A program made the position numbers and the translations under genes. Shown here piece after piece: positions 44,357-52,804 of a DNA stretch of 64,000 nucleotides. This DNA comes from JBBQNY01 sp038330365 (GTDB taxonomy: Bacteria; Pseudomonadota; Gammaproteobacteria; Xanthomonadales; Ahniellaceae): assembly GCA_038330365.1 (NCBI GenBank), contig JBBQNY010000001.1, positions 4,971 to 68,970 of the forward strand, written 5' to 3'. The notes under the pieces were generated by a model. It saw only the letters and a list, made by a program, of their open reading frames with translations, was not told the origin of the DNA and searched no databases. Each line of letters begins with the position of its first letter. Position 1 is the first letter of the stretch.

Positions 44357-44775
44357 GTCTGGACGAGTCCATCCTGGACTCGCCAGACGTCGCTCGCTGC
44401 GGACGCGGTCCACAGCGGCTCCCGCTGCGCGGGCGGTGCATCCATGCACCGCAGCCCTCACGCTTCTTCGCCTGGTGTGGATTTCTCGGGCGCCGGGCAT
44501 CCGTGCACCGCAGCGCTCACGCTTCTTCGCGAAATCCTCTTGCGCCCGCTTCAAGGTCGTCATCAGGTGTGTCTGGTTGCGCTCATCCTGGACTCGCCAG
44601 ACGTCGCTCGCTGCGGACGTGGTCCACAGCGGTTCCCGCTGCGCGGGCGGTGCATCCCTGCACCGCAACCCTCACGCTTCTTCGCGAAATCCTCTTGCGC
44701 CCGCTTCAAGGGCGTCATCAGGCGTGTCTGGACGCACTCACCCTGGACTCGCCAGTCGTCGCACGCTGCGGATTC
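44357..44775 (+). repeat. Tandem repeat of a multi-hairpin unit downstream of tRNA-Glu
   Basis: About 2.3 copies: unit A 44357-44570, unit B 44571-44725 and a decayed unit C 44726-44775. Each starts with GTCTGG. Unit A has hairpins at 44357-44388 (GTCTGG...CCAGAC, 14 bp with one bulge), 44413-44427 (CAGCGG-CTC-CCGCTG) and 44433-44452 (GCGGTGCAT-CC-ATGCACCGC). B repeats these with changes mainly in loops, but its first stem is shorter. Unit A also holds an internal duplication of about 59 bp. The 505 bp between tRNA-Glu and dnaX otherwise hold only a dnaX promoter. Confidence 0.8.
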
Positions 44776-44798
44776 GTTGAAGCGGACGTGCCAGTGCT

Positions 44799-44827
44799 TT
44801 GGGTGGCATCCCGGGTGCTGTCACAAT
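44799..44827 (+). promoter_or_regulatory. Candidate dnaX promoter
   Basis: A -35-like TTGGGT (44799-44804), a 17-bp spacer and a -10 CACAAT (44822-44827), 26 bp before the dnaX ATG. The match is moderate, but it lies in the only plausible position after the repeats. Confidence 0.35.
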
Positions 44828-44853
44828 CGGGTTCCGTATCTCCAGGCGTAACC

Positions 44854-46686
44854 ATGTCGTATCAGGTGCTCGCGCGGCAGTGGCGACCGCGCGCTTTTGC
44901 GGAGCTGGTTGGGCAGCAGCATGTGGTGCGTGCGCTCAGCCATGCGCTGGATTCCGGCCGCATCCATCACGCTTTCCTGTTTTCCGGTACGCGCGGAGTT
45001 GGCAAGACCACGATCGCGCGCATTCTGGCGAAGTCGCTCAATTGCGACACCGGCACCAGCTCGACTCCGTGCGGTGTCTGTCCGACCTGCGTCGACATCG
45101 ACGAGGGGCGCTATCCGGATCTGCTGGAAATCGACGCGGCGTCGCGCACCAAGGTCGATGACACGCGCGAGCTGCTCGACAACGTCGTGTACGCGCCTTC
45201 GCGGGGCCGCTTCAAGGTGTACCTGATCGACGAGGTACACATGCTGTCCACCAGCAGCTTCAATGCGCTGCTGAAAACGCTGGAGGAGCCGCCTCCGCAC
45301 GTCAAATTCCTGCTGGCGACAACTGACCCGCAGCGTCTGCCGGTCACCGTGCTCTCGCGATGCCTGCAGTTCAACCTGCGCCGGCTGGAAGAAGACGAGA
45401 TCGCCGGGCAACTGGAGCGCATCGTCACGGCTGAGAAAATCGATTTCGATGCCGACGCGCTGGCGCAGCTCGCGCGCGCCGGCAACGGGTCCATGCGCGA
45501 CGCACTCTCGCTGCTGGATCAGGCCATTTCGCATGGGGGCGGCGCGATCGCCGGCGACGACGTACGTCAGATGCTGGGTACGCTTTCCCGCGCCGATGTG
45601 GCGAGCCTGCTCGAATCCATCGCCGACGACGATGCTGCCGGACTCCTTGCCGGCATCGAACGCGCCGCGGTGAATGCGCCAGACTTCCTGCTGGTACTGG
45701 ACGAGTTGGCAACGCTCGTGCATCGACTCCAGGTCGGCAAGTACCTGCCCGACCAGCTTGCAGCCTGGGCGAAGTCCGAGCTCTTGCTGACCCGGCTGGA
45801 CAAGAAACTTGATGCGCCGACGCTGCAGCTCTTCTATCAGCTCGCCATCATGGGTCGCCGCGATCTGCCGCTGGCGCCGTCGCCGCGTGCGGGTTTCGAG
45901 ATGTGTCTGCTGCGGATGCTCGCGTTCCGGCCGGAGCGGGCGCTTGATGCGCCCGAATCCGCCGCACCGCGCCAGACCGCAGCGGAGGGGGCATCGAAGT
46001 CCGCGGGGGCGCGTGTGGATTCAGGGACGGCCGCTGCCTTGTCCGTGCGCGAACCCGCTGCCGCCATGGTCGCAACCCGCGTCGGGCACCTGGCGAATCC
46101 TGCGGTCGCCAGTGGGTCGCTGCCGACGCAGGAGGGATCGCCTCGCCCAAGTCGAGCACCGGCATCAGTGGCCGCCGCAACGCAGGCGGCACCCGTTCCT
46201 GCGCCGCCGACGCTCTCGACCCTGGACACCGCACCCGCGCCGACGCCGGCGCCGACGCCGCGACAAGTCATGCAGGGTTTGCTCGATCACGCGCAGTGGC
46301 TGGATATCCCGGAAGTGCTTGGTCTGCGCGGTGCGGTCAAGGAACTCGCGGCCAACAGCGTGCTGCTTTCCCACGCGGGCGACGTGATACGGCTCGGCCT
46401 GAAGCCGCAGCAGAGCCACCTGCGCAGCGAATTGCTCGCGCGCCAGTTGCAGCAGGCACTGATACCGCGTTGCGGGAGCGAAATCCTGGTTCGACTCGAG
46501 GTGACCGAGGATGTGGCGGAACGCTCGACTGCGGCGACACGTGCGAACGAAGCGACGCGGCAGCGCCAGCAGGACGCGGAGGCCGCCGTAGCCGAAGATC
46601 CGCTGGTGCGTCAGTTGATGCAATCGTTCGACGCCCGCATTTTGCCGGGCAGTGTGAAAGTCCAGGATACGGAGCTGCGCAAATGA
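44854..46686 (+). CDS. dnaX: DNA polymerase III subunits gamma and tau
   Basis: A 610-residue clamp-loader ATPase. It begins SYQVLARQWRPRAFAELVGQ. Walker A GTRGVGKTT is at 45-52, a zinc site at C64, C73, C76 and C79, Walker B is VYLIDEVHML, and sensor 1 is LLATTDPQ. A Pro/Ala/Thr-rich linker (about 370-470) leads to the tau-specific C-terminus that contacts the polymerase and helicase. I see no A-run slippery site of the E. coli type, so gamma is either absent or made differently. It overlaps ybaB by 4 bp in the usual dnaX-ybaB-recR order. Confidence 0.96.
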   Translation: MSYQVLARQWRPRAFAELVGQQHVVRALSHALDSGRIHHAFLFSGTRGVGKTTIARILAKSLNCDTGTSSTPCGVCPTCVDIDEGRYPDLLEIDAASRTKVDDTRELLDNVVYAPSRGRFKVYLIDEVHMLSTSSFNALLKTLEEPPPHVKFLLATTDPQRLPVTVLSRCLQFNLRRLEEDEIAGQLERIVTAEKIDFDADALAQLARAGNGSMRDALSLLDQAISHGGGAIAGDDVRQMLGTLSRADVASLLESIADDDAAGLLAGIERAAVNAPDFLLVLDELATLVHRLQVGKYLPDQLAAWAKSELLLTRLDKKLDAPTLQLFYQLAIMGRRDLPLAPSPRAGFEMCLLRMLAFRPERALDAPESAAPRQTAAEGASKSAGARVDSGTAAALSVREPAAAMVATRVGHLANPAVASGSLPTQEGSPRPSRAPASVAAATQAAPVPAPPTLSTLDTAPAPTPAPTPRQVMQGLLDHAQWLDIPEVLGLRGAVKELAANSVLLSHAGDVIRLGLKPQQSHLRSELLARQLQQALIPRCGSEILVRLEVTEDVAERSTAATRANEATRQRQQDAEAAVAEDPLVRQLMQSFDARILPGSVKVQDTELRK

Positions 46687-47006
46687 AGACGGGGCTGGGT
46701 GGTTTGATGCAGCAGGCGCAGAAGATGCAGGAGGATTTGGCGCGTGTGCAGCAGGAGATCGCAGCCATGGAAGTCGAGGGCGAAGCCGGCGGCGGCATGG
46801 TCCGGGTGGCCATGAACGGTGCGCATCAGACACGCCGAATCACCATTGAGCGGAGTCTGCTCCAGGATGATCCCGAGATGCTGGAGGACCTCATCGCTGC
46901 AGCGTTCAACGATGCCGTCAACCGCGTGGCCGAAGGCAGCCAGGCAAAGATGGGTCAGGTCGCTGGTGGCATGAATCTGCCGCCCGGCTTCAAGTTGCCG
47001 TTCTGA
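46683..47006 (+). CDS. ybaB: Nucleoid-associated protein YbaB/EbfC
   Basis: A 107-residue DNA-binding protein. It begins MKTGLGGLMQQAQKMQEDLA, has the family core AAMEVEGEAGGGMVRVAMNG and LLQDDPEMLEDLIAAAFNDA, and ends in GGMNLPPGFKLPF. It forms a tweezer-like dimer with long helices. It is coupled by overlaps to dnaX (4 bp) and recR (1 bp). Confidence 0.95.
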   Translation: MKTGLGGLMQQAQKMQEDLARVQQEIAAMEVEGEAGGGMVRVAMNGAHQTRRITIERSLLQDDPEMLEDLIAAAFNDAVNRVAEGSQAKMGQVAGGMNLPPGFKLPF

Positions 47007-47620
47007 TGGCGCGCGAAGGCGCCGTGCCACTTTTGCAACAGATGATCGACGCCTTGCGCTGCCTGCCCGGGGTAGGCGCAAAGACGGCCCAGCGCATGGC
47101 TCTGCATCTGCTGGAGCGCGATCGCGACGGTGCTCGCCATCTGGCCCGGACTGTCATGGAAGCCGCCGAACGCATCGGCAACTGCCGGCGCTGCCGCAAT
47201 CTCAGCGAGACGGCGGAGTGCGCCATCTGCAGCAATCCATCGCGCGACGCGTCGTTGCTCTGCGTGGTGGAGGGCCCGGTGGACCTGATCGCCGTTGAAC
47301 AGGCCACCGGGTTTCGCGGCCTCTACTTCGTGCTGTTCGGCCGTCTGTCGCCTCTGGACGCACTGGGACCGGCCGAGCTTGGGCTGGACCTGCTGCAGCA
47401 ACGACTCGACTCGGAGGAATTGCGGGAGTTGATCGTCGCGACCAATCCCACGGTCGAGGGCGAAGCGACCGCGCACTATCTGGCCCAGATGGCAGCGCAG
47501 GCGGGCGTCCCCGCCACGCGGCTGGCGCACGGCGTACCGCTCGGTGGCGAGCTTGAATTCATCGATCGGGGCACACTGGCGCACGCTTTCGGCGCGCGCG
47601 CCTCGCTGGGAACCCTCTGA
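47006..47620 (+). CDS. recR: Recombination protein RecR
   Basis: A 204-residue protein of the RecFOR pathway, loading RecA at gaps. A helix-hairpin-helix region (LRCLPGVGAKTAQRMALHLL) comes first, then a zinc finger with C60, C63, C72 and C75. The Toprim domain has LCVVEGPVDLIAVE, VATNPTVEGEATAHYL and the Walker-B-like TRLAHGVPLGGELEF. It is the third gene of dnaX-ybaB-recR, and the HIT gene follows 2 bp later. Confidence 0.97.
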   Translation: MAREGAVPLLQQMIDALRCLPGVGAKTAQRMALHLLERDRDGARHLARTVMEAAERIGNCRRCRNLSETAECAICSNPSRDASLLCVVEGPVDLIAVEQATGFRGLYFVLFGRLSPLDALGPAELGLDLLQQRLDSEELRELIVATNPTVEGEATAHYLAQMAAQAGVPATRLAHGVPLGGELEFIDRGTLAHAFGARASLGTL

Positions 47621-47622
47621 GC

Positions 47623-47967
47623 ATGAATGAGACCGTGTTTGATCGCATTATCCGCCGCGAGATTCCAGCCGATATCGTGTTCGAGGACGACGAGCTCCTC
47701 GCGTTTCGCGACGTCAATCCCCAGGCGCCGCAGCACATCCTCTTCATTCCCAAGCGTCGAGTGCCGACGCTTGACGACCTCGTCGAGGACGACGCGGAGC
47801 TGATGGGCAGACTGGTGTTTGCGGCCACCCGCTACGCACGGGACGCGGGCATCGCGCAGGATGGCTACCGATTGGTCATCAACTGCGGTCGCGATGGCGG
47901 GCAAAGCGTCGACCATATCCACCTGCACCTGCTCGCAGGGCGTCGCATGTCGTGGCCACCGGGGTAG
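47623..47967 (+). CDS. hinT: HIT-family purine nucleoside phosphoramidase
   Basis: A 114-residue histidine-triad hydrolase. The catalytic triad sits in HIHLHLLAGR (H98, H100, H102), and the nucleotide-binding part reads FRDVNPQAPQHILFIPKR and YRLVINCGRDGGQSV. It removes amino or acyl groups from AMP adducts in the cytoplasm. It starts 2 bp after recR and is probably co-transcribed with it. The 183-bp gap after it contains a REP element. Confidence 0.93.
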   Translation: MNETVFDRIIRREIPADIVFEDDELLAFRDVNPQAPQHILFIPKRRVPTLDDLVEDDAELMGRLVFAATRYARDAGIAQDGYRLVINCGRDGGQSVDHIHLHLLAGRRMSWPPG

Positions 47968-48028
47968 CACGCAGCAGCGGATGCGCAACGACACCCGCGA
48001 TCCACCCACCCCGAAGCTTCAACGCTGT

Positions 48029-48060
48029 TGTAGGAGCGCGCTAGCGCGCGATGGCGCCAT
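48029..48060. repeat. Single REP palindrome
   Basis: TGTAGGAGCGCGCTAGCGCG continuing CGATGGCGCCAT, the same element as in the REPIN at 28605-28700. No inverted partner is seen within 100 bp, so this is a solitary REP between convergent hinT and the Slp gene. Confidence 0.8.
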
Positions 48061-48150
48061 GGGCGCCCGTGCCCAAATGTTCCGTTCCCCAAGTCACCCT
48101 GTCTCCGTCGCGCCCAACGGCGCACCCACAGAGGCCGCAGAAGAAACCCT

Positions 48151-48681
48151 TCAGCGATGCCGGTGGAGACGCGGCCGATGAATCAGCACCGGCCGGCTGT
48201 AGCCGAATCCGAAAGGCGACGAATAGAAGATCGGGCCCGGCCGATAATCGACGATGATGTCGCTCCGTTTGGGCCACAGATACACCGCGTCTGACTCGAC
48301 GCGCGGATAGTCATACGGATACTTGCCCACGTTTCGCGTCTCGTGCCCGCGCAGCGTTCCCGTCACCGTGATGTCGCGGCCCTTGGCGAAGACCGCTGGA
48401 TCGTAGAAGCCTGACCGGCAGGCAAGGAATCGTCCCTGGCTGGCGTCCACGGTCCTCGGCCTCGCCTGCACGTCGAGACTCCGGCCCAGCACCTCGAAGC
48501 AGGTTTCAGCAGCGCGCGTCTCCACGCCGACGATGCTGCCGCCCCAACGCACGCGCACGCCCTCGGAACGTGCGGATGCCTGCGCCGGCACGACGCTGGC
48601 GTATTCGCCCTGCAGGGGGCGGGGTGCAGTCGCACAACCGGCCAATAGCGCCGGAACCAGACACCATGCGAAACATTTCAT
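48151..48681 (-). CDS. slp: Slp-family outer-membrane lipoprotein
   Basis: A 176-residue lipoprotein with signal peptide MKCFAWCLVPALLAGC (lipobox LAGC, Cys16). The Slp domain shows VRWGGSIVGVE, ETCFEVLGRSL, GRFLACRSGFYDPAVF and GRDITVTGTLRGHETRNVG; it ends in a Tyr/Pro/Arg/His-rich tail. In E. coli Slp is induced by starvation and acid. It stands on the minus strand after the tgpA operon with a 41-bp gap and may be co-transcribed with it. Confidence 0.9.
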   Translation of the reverse strand: MKCFAWCLVPALLAGCATAPRPLQGEYASVVPAQASARSEGVRVRWGGSIVGVETRAAETCFEVLGRSLDVQARPRTVDASQGRFLACRSGFYDPAVFAKGRDITVTGTLRGHETRNVGKYPYDYPRVESDAVYLWPKRSDIIVDYRPGPIFYSSPFGFGYSRPVLIHRPRLHRHR

Positions 48682-48722
48682 GTGAGCACCTCGATGCTGT
48701 CGATTCGATGCTGCAGGACGAT

Positions 48723-50783
48723 TCAGGGCGCGGCAGCGTCGCGGCTACGCTGCAGACGCAGCGCCCGAATCTGTCGCGACAGACTGTCGAACCTGACGGA
48801 TTCCCTGCCGTCGTCCCGCTCCTCCGGAGCATATCGAAGCGCGATGAATCCCGACGCAATCCCGAGAATGGCATCGGCGCTCTCCGGATGCGCCAGCGCC
48901 GCCCGCTGTGCGAAGTCGCGTGGGCCTTCCGAGGACGCGCGTGGGACACCGGCGCGCGCAAGACGGTGTTCGAATTCGCGATACAGCGAGCGCCAGCGGG
49001 AGTCGCGCACGGTGCCACGCAGCATGAGCAACAAACCTGCCAGACCGAGCGCGGACAGCGTCATCGCGCCCCAGACCAGCAAACTCTGGAGTCGATCGTT
49101 GGCTTCGACGCCCAGTCGCTCGAGCACGTTTTGCTGGCGCAGCGCGTCGAATTCGATCACCGCCCTTTGCCACCACGCGCCCAGGAGATCGGCCCGATCC
49201 CGGAGCCCGTTCCACCATCCGGACGATGCGAACCAGGCATTGCCCGACACCTCACTGCTGTAGGCGGCGCCTCCGCGCAACACCCGTTCGGGCGCAACGG
49301 CGGCCGTCGGGTCGACGCGTACCCAACCGCGATTCTGCAGCCAGACCTCGGCCCAGGCGTGCGCGTCGGACTGCCGCACGATCCAGTAGCCGCCTGCGGC
49401 ATTGCGATAGCCGCCCTGATAGCCCGTGACAATGCGTGCCGGAATGCCGGCCGCGCGCATGAGGAACACGAAGCTCGACGCGTAGTGTTCGCAGAACCCG
49501 ATGCGGGTGCGGAAAAGAAATTCGTCGATCGCATTGCGGTCAAGCGGCGGCGGATCGAGAGAGTAGACAAATCGCGCACGCACCATCGCGAGGGCTTCGC
49601 CGATCACCGCGTCGTCATCGCCAGGATGGGCAGTACGCCATCGCAGCGCGAGCTCGCGGGCGCGAGGATTCGACTGCTCCGGCAAGCTCAGGGCCGATTC
49701 GCGCTGCTCCTCGGGCAAGCGCGCCTGCAACCGGTAGCTGGGGCTGGAAATAGCGCGGTAGCGACGTTCCGCGCGTGATCCCGCCTCGCCGCGGGCTTGC
49801 AGGTCGACTCCAATCTCGATGTCCGGGGTGGCCGAAAGCGGCGCGTCCAGCACGAATCGCCACTCGCGCGGCGCCGATGCCAGCATCACTTCGTAGTCGT
49901 AGCGCGGGGTTCCTGCTTCCACCGGAACCGGGCCGCGCAGCCGCGCAAAGCGCCGGGAGCCGCGCCACACGCGACCGTCGAAGGTCCAGAGCACGAGCGC
50001 TCGCCAGTAGCGGTCGCGTGAGGCAGGCGCGTTGCCATCGCCAAGGAATCGAACCCGGAACGCGGGCGAGTCGTCCAGCGCCAATCCCGACAGAGAGCCG
50101 AGTTCCAGTTCATCATCAATGCCGATCCGACTCCGCGGCGTCGTGTCGGGACTCCCCCAGAGCGGCGAGCCCAGGCGGGGAAAGAACATGAAGGACGCGA
50201 TGGCAAAAGGGATCACGATCGCGAGCGTGAACGCCGCCTGCCGCAGTGCTGTCGGCAGGTCGGCCGCGACCCGTCGGAAGGGCATGCGTGCAGGGCCCCC
50301 GGTTGCGTCGTCGCGCAGCCACCGGAGCGCGACCAGCACCAGCAGTAGCAGCAGCGTGGTGGCGATCATCTGTCCGATGCCCTGATCCTGCAGGAAGGCA
50401 GCCATGGCCAGAAAGTTCGCGACCATGACCACGAGGCGGGCATCGCGCACGCTGGTCGTCTCGAGCAGCTTGAGCACGAGCATGGAAGCGAGCAGCGCCG
50501 CTCCGGCCTCGCGTCCGAAAAAGCTCGGCTGCGTCGCGGTGATGGCGGCGCAAACCGCCACCAGCAACAGCAATCGCCAGAGTGCAGGCACAGGGCCGGC
50601 ACCCCGCCACCGCGCCACCAGCGCGAGCACGGTCACGGGCAGCGCCGTGCCCACGAGCCACAACGGCAGCCACTTCGCGTGCAGCAAGAGCGCGACGGTG
50701 AGGACCGCGCCCACCGCGAGCAGCGATCGAGCCGAGGGCGGTGGCGGCAGGGGTTTCACAGCAGCGCCAGTGCCGTGAGGCAT
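48723..50783 (-). CDS. tgpA: TgpA-type membrane transglutaminase-like protein (DUF3488)
   Basis: A 686-residue protein. About six membrane helices (residues 18-205, with another at about 560-580) flank a periplasmic transglutaminase-like domain. Its papain-type triad is complete: C431 in GFCEHYASSF, H475 in SDAHAWAEVW and D491 in RVDPTAAV. TgpA is essential in Pseudomonas aeruginosa; its substrate is unclear. The gene follows DUF58 with overlap; GTG 50759, forming GTGA with the DUF58 stop, is an alternative start. It is the third gene of moxR-DUF58-tgpA. Confidence 0.94.
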   Translation of the reverse strand: MPHGTGAAVKPLPPPPSARSLLAVGAVLTVALLLHAKWLPLWLVGTALPVTVLALVARWRGAGPVPALWRLLLLVAVCAAITATQPSFFGREAGAALLASMLVLKLLETTSVRDARLVVMVANFLAMAAFLQDQGIGQMIATTLLLLLVLVALRWLRDDATGGPARMPFRRVAADLPTALRQAAFTLAIVIPFAIASFMFFPRLGSPLWGSPDTTPRSRIGIDDELELGSLSGLALDDSPAFRVRFLGDGNAPASRDRYWRALVLWTFDGRVWRGSRRFARLRGPVPVEAGTPRYDYEVMLASAPREWRFVLDAPLSATPDIEIGVDLQARGEAGSRAERRYRAISSPSYRLQARLPEEQRESALSLPEQSNPRARELALRWRTAHPGDDDAVIGEALAMVRARFVYSLDPPPLDRNAIDEFLFRTRIGFCEHYASSFVFLMRAAGIPARIVTGYQGGYRNAAGGYWIVRQSDAHAWAEVWLQNRGWVRVDPTAAVAPERVLRGGAAYSSEVSGNAWFASSGWWNGLRDRADLLGAWWQRAVIEFDALRQQNVLERLGVEANDRLQSLLVWGAMTLSALGLAGLLLMLRGTVRDSRWRSLYREFEHRLARAGVPRASSEGPRDFAQRAALAHPESADAILGIASGFIALRYAPEERDDGRESVRFDSLSRQIRALRLQRSRDAAAP

Positions 50784-51754
50784 CGATCGCGGAATGCCGC
50801 GCCGTGATCCGGCCCCAGTGACTGCTGCGGCAGTTCAAGCGCGAAGCGGCGGCCCGTCTTCGCCGCATCCAGAACCCAGCGCGTCAGTCGACTGACGCGG
50901 GCTTCGAAGGGCAGGGTGGCGGTATCACTCCAGCGAAGTCTGAGTGGCCCGTCGGCCGGCAACGCGGGCTCGCGCACCAGCAATCGATCGACGCGCGCCG
51001 AGGGCTTCCACGCCACGCGCCGGGGCGGGTCGCCGGGGCGGTAGTCGCGGAGACTATCCCAGTCGTCGCCCTCTGCGTGTCGAGTCCGGCCATCGGTTTC
51101 CATGCCCGTGTCGGGCAGCGGACATGAGTCCGCTTCCGGCCGCGGCCAGATGAGTGCCGATTGCCGGGGCCGGAGCACGCTCCAGGCCCTGAAGAATCCG
51201 AACGGCGCATCGCTTGCAGCCGTGATGCAGGGCAGCGGCTGCCAACCTCGGTGTTCCGTGGAAAACCCCAAGGCGCATTCGCCGCCCGCGCTGAGATCGA
51301 CATTTGCAGTGCCCAAGGGTCCCGCGAGTTCAATGCCGGCCCGCTCGCGCTGGCTCTCCGCCGCGAATGAGCACGCCAGCTCAGCGCTATCCCCGGCATG
51401 GACGGGCCTGCATTCCACGCGTTCCAGACTGACTCCCTGGAGCGACTGCACCGCGCGCAGCGGACTCAGAAACAGGATGCCGGCGAGCGAGAATGTCAGC
51501 AGCAGTGCGGCATTGTTGTTGAAGTTCAGCGCACCGAGCAGCATGACGGCGAGCAGTACCCCGGCGTAGAGGCCGAATCGCGTGGGCAGGATATAGATGC
51601 GCCGGCGGTGCAGTCGGATCGGCAGCGGCTCGGGCTTCCGGTAGCGAGTCAGTGCAGGCAGCCGGCGCTCGGCGAATGCGCCTATCCGCGCGCGCAGGCC
51701 AGCACGTGGATGTGGATCCGGATTCCCTGAATGGCTGGAACGTTCGCTGCGCAT
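50756..51754 (-). CDS. DUF58 domain protein
   Basis: A 332-residue protein with two close membrane helices (about 56-95, FGLYAGVLLAVMLLGALNF) and a cytoplasmic DUF58 domain. The typical motif GDDWDSLRDYRPGDPPRRVAW is present, with a spread to WKPSARVDRLLVRE. DUF58 proteins form von Willebrand-like partners of MoxR ATPases. It sits between moxR (33-bp gap) and tgpA (overlap), a widely conserved trio thought to act in envelope or protein-complex maturation. Confidence 0.92.
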   Translation of the reverse strand: MRSERSSHSGNPDPHPRAGLRARIGAFAERRLPALTRYRKPEPLPIRLHRRRIYILPTRFGLYAGVLLAVMLLGALNFNNNAALLLTFSLAGILFLSPLRAVQSLQGVSLERVECRPVHAGDSAELACSFAAESQRERAGIELAGPLGTANVDLSAGGECALGFSTEHRGWQPLPCITAASDAPFGFFRAWSVLRPRQSALIWPRPEADSCPLPDTGMETDGRTRHAEGDDWDSLRDYRPGDPPRRVAWKPSARVDRLLVREPALPADGPLRLRWSDTATLPFEARVSRLTRWVLDAAKTGRRFALELPQQSLGPDHGAAFRDRCLTALALL

Positions 51755-51787
51755 GGGGGCATCACGACGGCCGGCAACGCCGTGCCC

Positions 51788-52756
51788 CTATTGCCGGTCC
51801 ACCGGCACGCTCGCGATGAGTTGCCGCGCCAGTTCATCGCGATCGGTTCCATCCATGCCAGGCACCAGTCGGTGGCCTGCAGTCGCGACGAACACAGCCT
51901 GCACGTCTTCCGGCAGCACAAAGTCGCGGTTTCCGAGCAGTGCCCAGGCGCGCGCCGCATGCAGCAATGCGAGGCCCGCGCGTGGCGAAAGTCCCGTGCG
52001 CAGCTGCGCACGCGTGCGGGAAGCCAGCAACAGGGCCTGCAGATAATCAAGCAGCGCAGGACGGACGACGACCGCGTCGACGCGTCGACGCAGCGCCATC
52101 AGTGCGCCGGCATCGAGCTGCGGCGAGAGCTCGTCGAGCAACTCGCGGCGGTCGCGCGAGGTCAGCATTTCGCGTTCGGCTTCAGGCGGTGGATAGCCGA
52201 GGCTGATGCGCAGCAGGAAACGGTCGAGCTGGGAGTCCGGCAAGGGATAAGTGCCGGCAAGGTCGAGCGGATTCTGGGTTGCAATAACCACGAAGGGCTC
52301 GCGCAGCGGGTGCATTTCGCCATCGACCGTGACTTGATGCTCCGCCATCGCCTCAAGCAGCGCGCTTTGTGTCTTGGGGGTGGCGCGGTTGATCTCGTCC
52401 GCCATGACCAGTTGCGCGAACACAGGTCCGGGATGAAATCTAAACGTCGAATGCTCCCGCTCGAATACGGATACGCCGATAATGTCGGATGGCAGCAGAT
52501 CGCTGGTGAACTGGATGCGCGAGAAAGTGAGCCCGAGGGTCGCAGCCAGTGCGTGGGCGAGCGTCGTCTTGCCCATGCCGGGCAGATCTTCAAGCAGCAG
52601 GTGGCCGCCCGCGAGCACGCCCGCGAATGCAAGCCGCACGGCGTGACGCTTGCCGAGCACGATACGGTTGACCTGCTCGATGGCTGCGGCAAGCCGAGCC
52701 CGTTCTTCGTGCAGGGAGGGTTCGGTGCCAGTGTCCAATGCCTCTGCCTTCGCCAT
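51788..52756 (-). CDS. MoxR-family AAA+ ATPase
   Basis: A 322-residue AAA+ chaperone-like ATPase. Walker A is GMGKTT (60-65), with LLEDLPGMGKTTLAHALA around it. Walker B is VMADEINRATPKTQSALLEA. Sensor and lid segments are VIATQNPLDLAGTYPLPD and SPRAGLALLHAARAWAL. I chose ATG 52756 (MAKAEALDTG); a longer ORF would cross the divergent promoter region. It heads the DUF58-tgpA operon. An 8-bp inverted repeat lies 20 bp upstream. Confidence 0.93.
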   Translation of the reverse strand: MAKAEALDTGTEPSLHEERARLAAAIEQVNRIVLGKRHAVRLAFAGVLAGGHLLLEDLPGMGKTTLAHALAATLGLTFSRIQFTSDLLPSDIIGVSVFEREHSTFRFHPGPVFAQLVMADEINRATPKTQSALLEAMAEHQVTVDGEMHPLREPFVVIATQNPLDLAGTYPLPDSQLDRFLLRISLGYPPPEAEREMLTSRDRRELLDELSPQLDAGALMALRRRVDAVVVRPALLDYLQALLLASRTRAQLRTGLSPRAGLALLHAARAWALLGNRDFVLPEDVQAVFVATAGHRLVPGMDGTDRDELARQLIASVPVDRQ

Positions 52757-52776
52757 CAGCGGGGTCGCAAATTCGA

Positions 52777-52804
52777 CCACCGACCGAGTGTAACCAGTCG
52801 GTGG
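52777..52804. promoter_or_regulatory. Operator-like inverted repeat between moxR and the glycosyltransferase
   Basis: CCACCGAC and GTCGGTGG are perfect 8-bp arms separated by 12 bp (CGAGTGTAACCA, with a -10-like TGTAAC). It lies between two divergent genes and ends on the proposed GTG start at 52801. A regulator binding here could affect both directions. Confidence 0.45.

Noticed and set aside
44357..44775. Repeats considered as a CRISPR array
   Set aside because: Units are about 155-214 bp, tandem and structured, without short repeats and unique spacers; there are no cas genes.
44314..44853. In-frame extension of dnaX through the tRNA-Glu and the repeats
   Set aside because: The frame is open only by chance in GC-rich DNA; it would run through the tRNA, and DnaX homologues start at MSYQVLARQWRP.
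45900..46686. Programmed -1 frameshift in dnaX to make gamma
   Set aside because: No A AAA AAG-type slippery heptamer is visible in the linker region.
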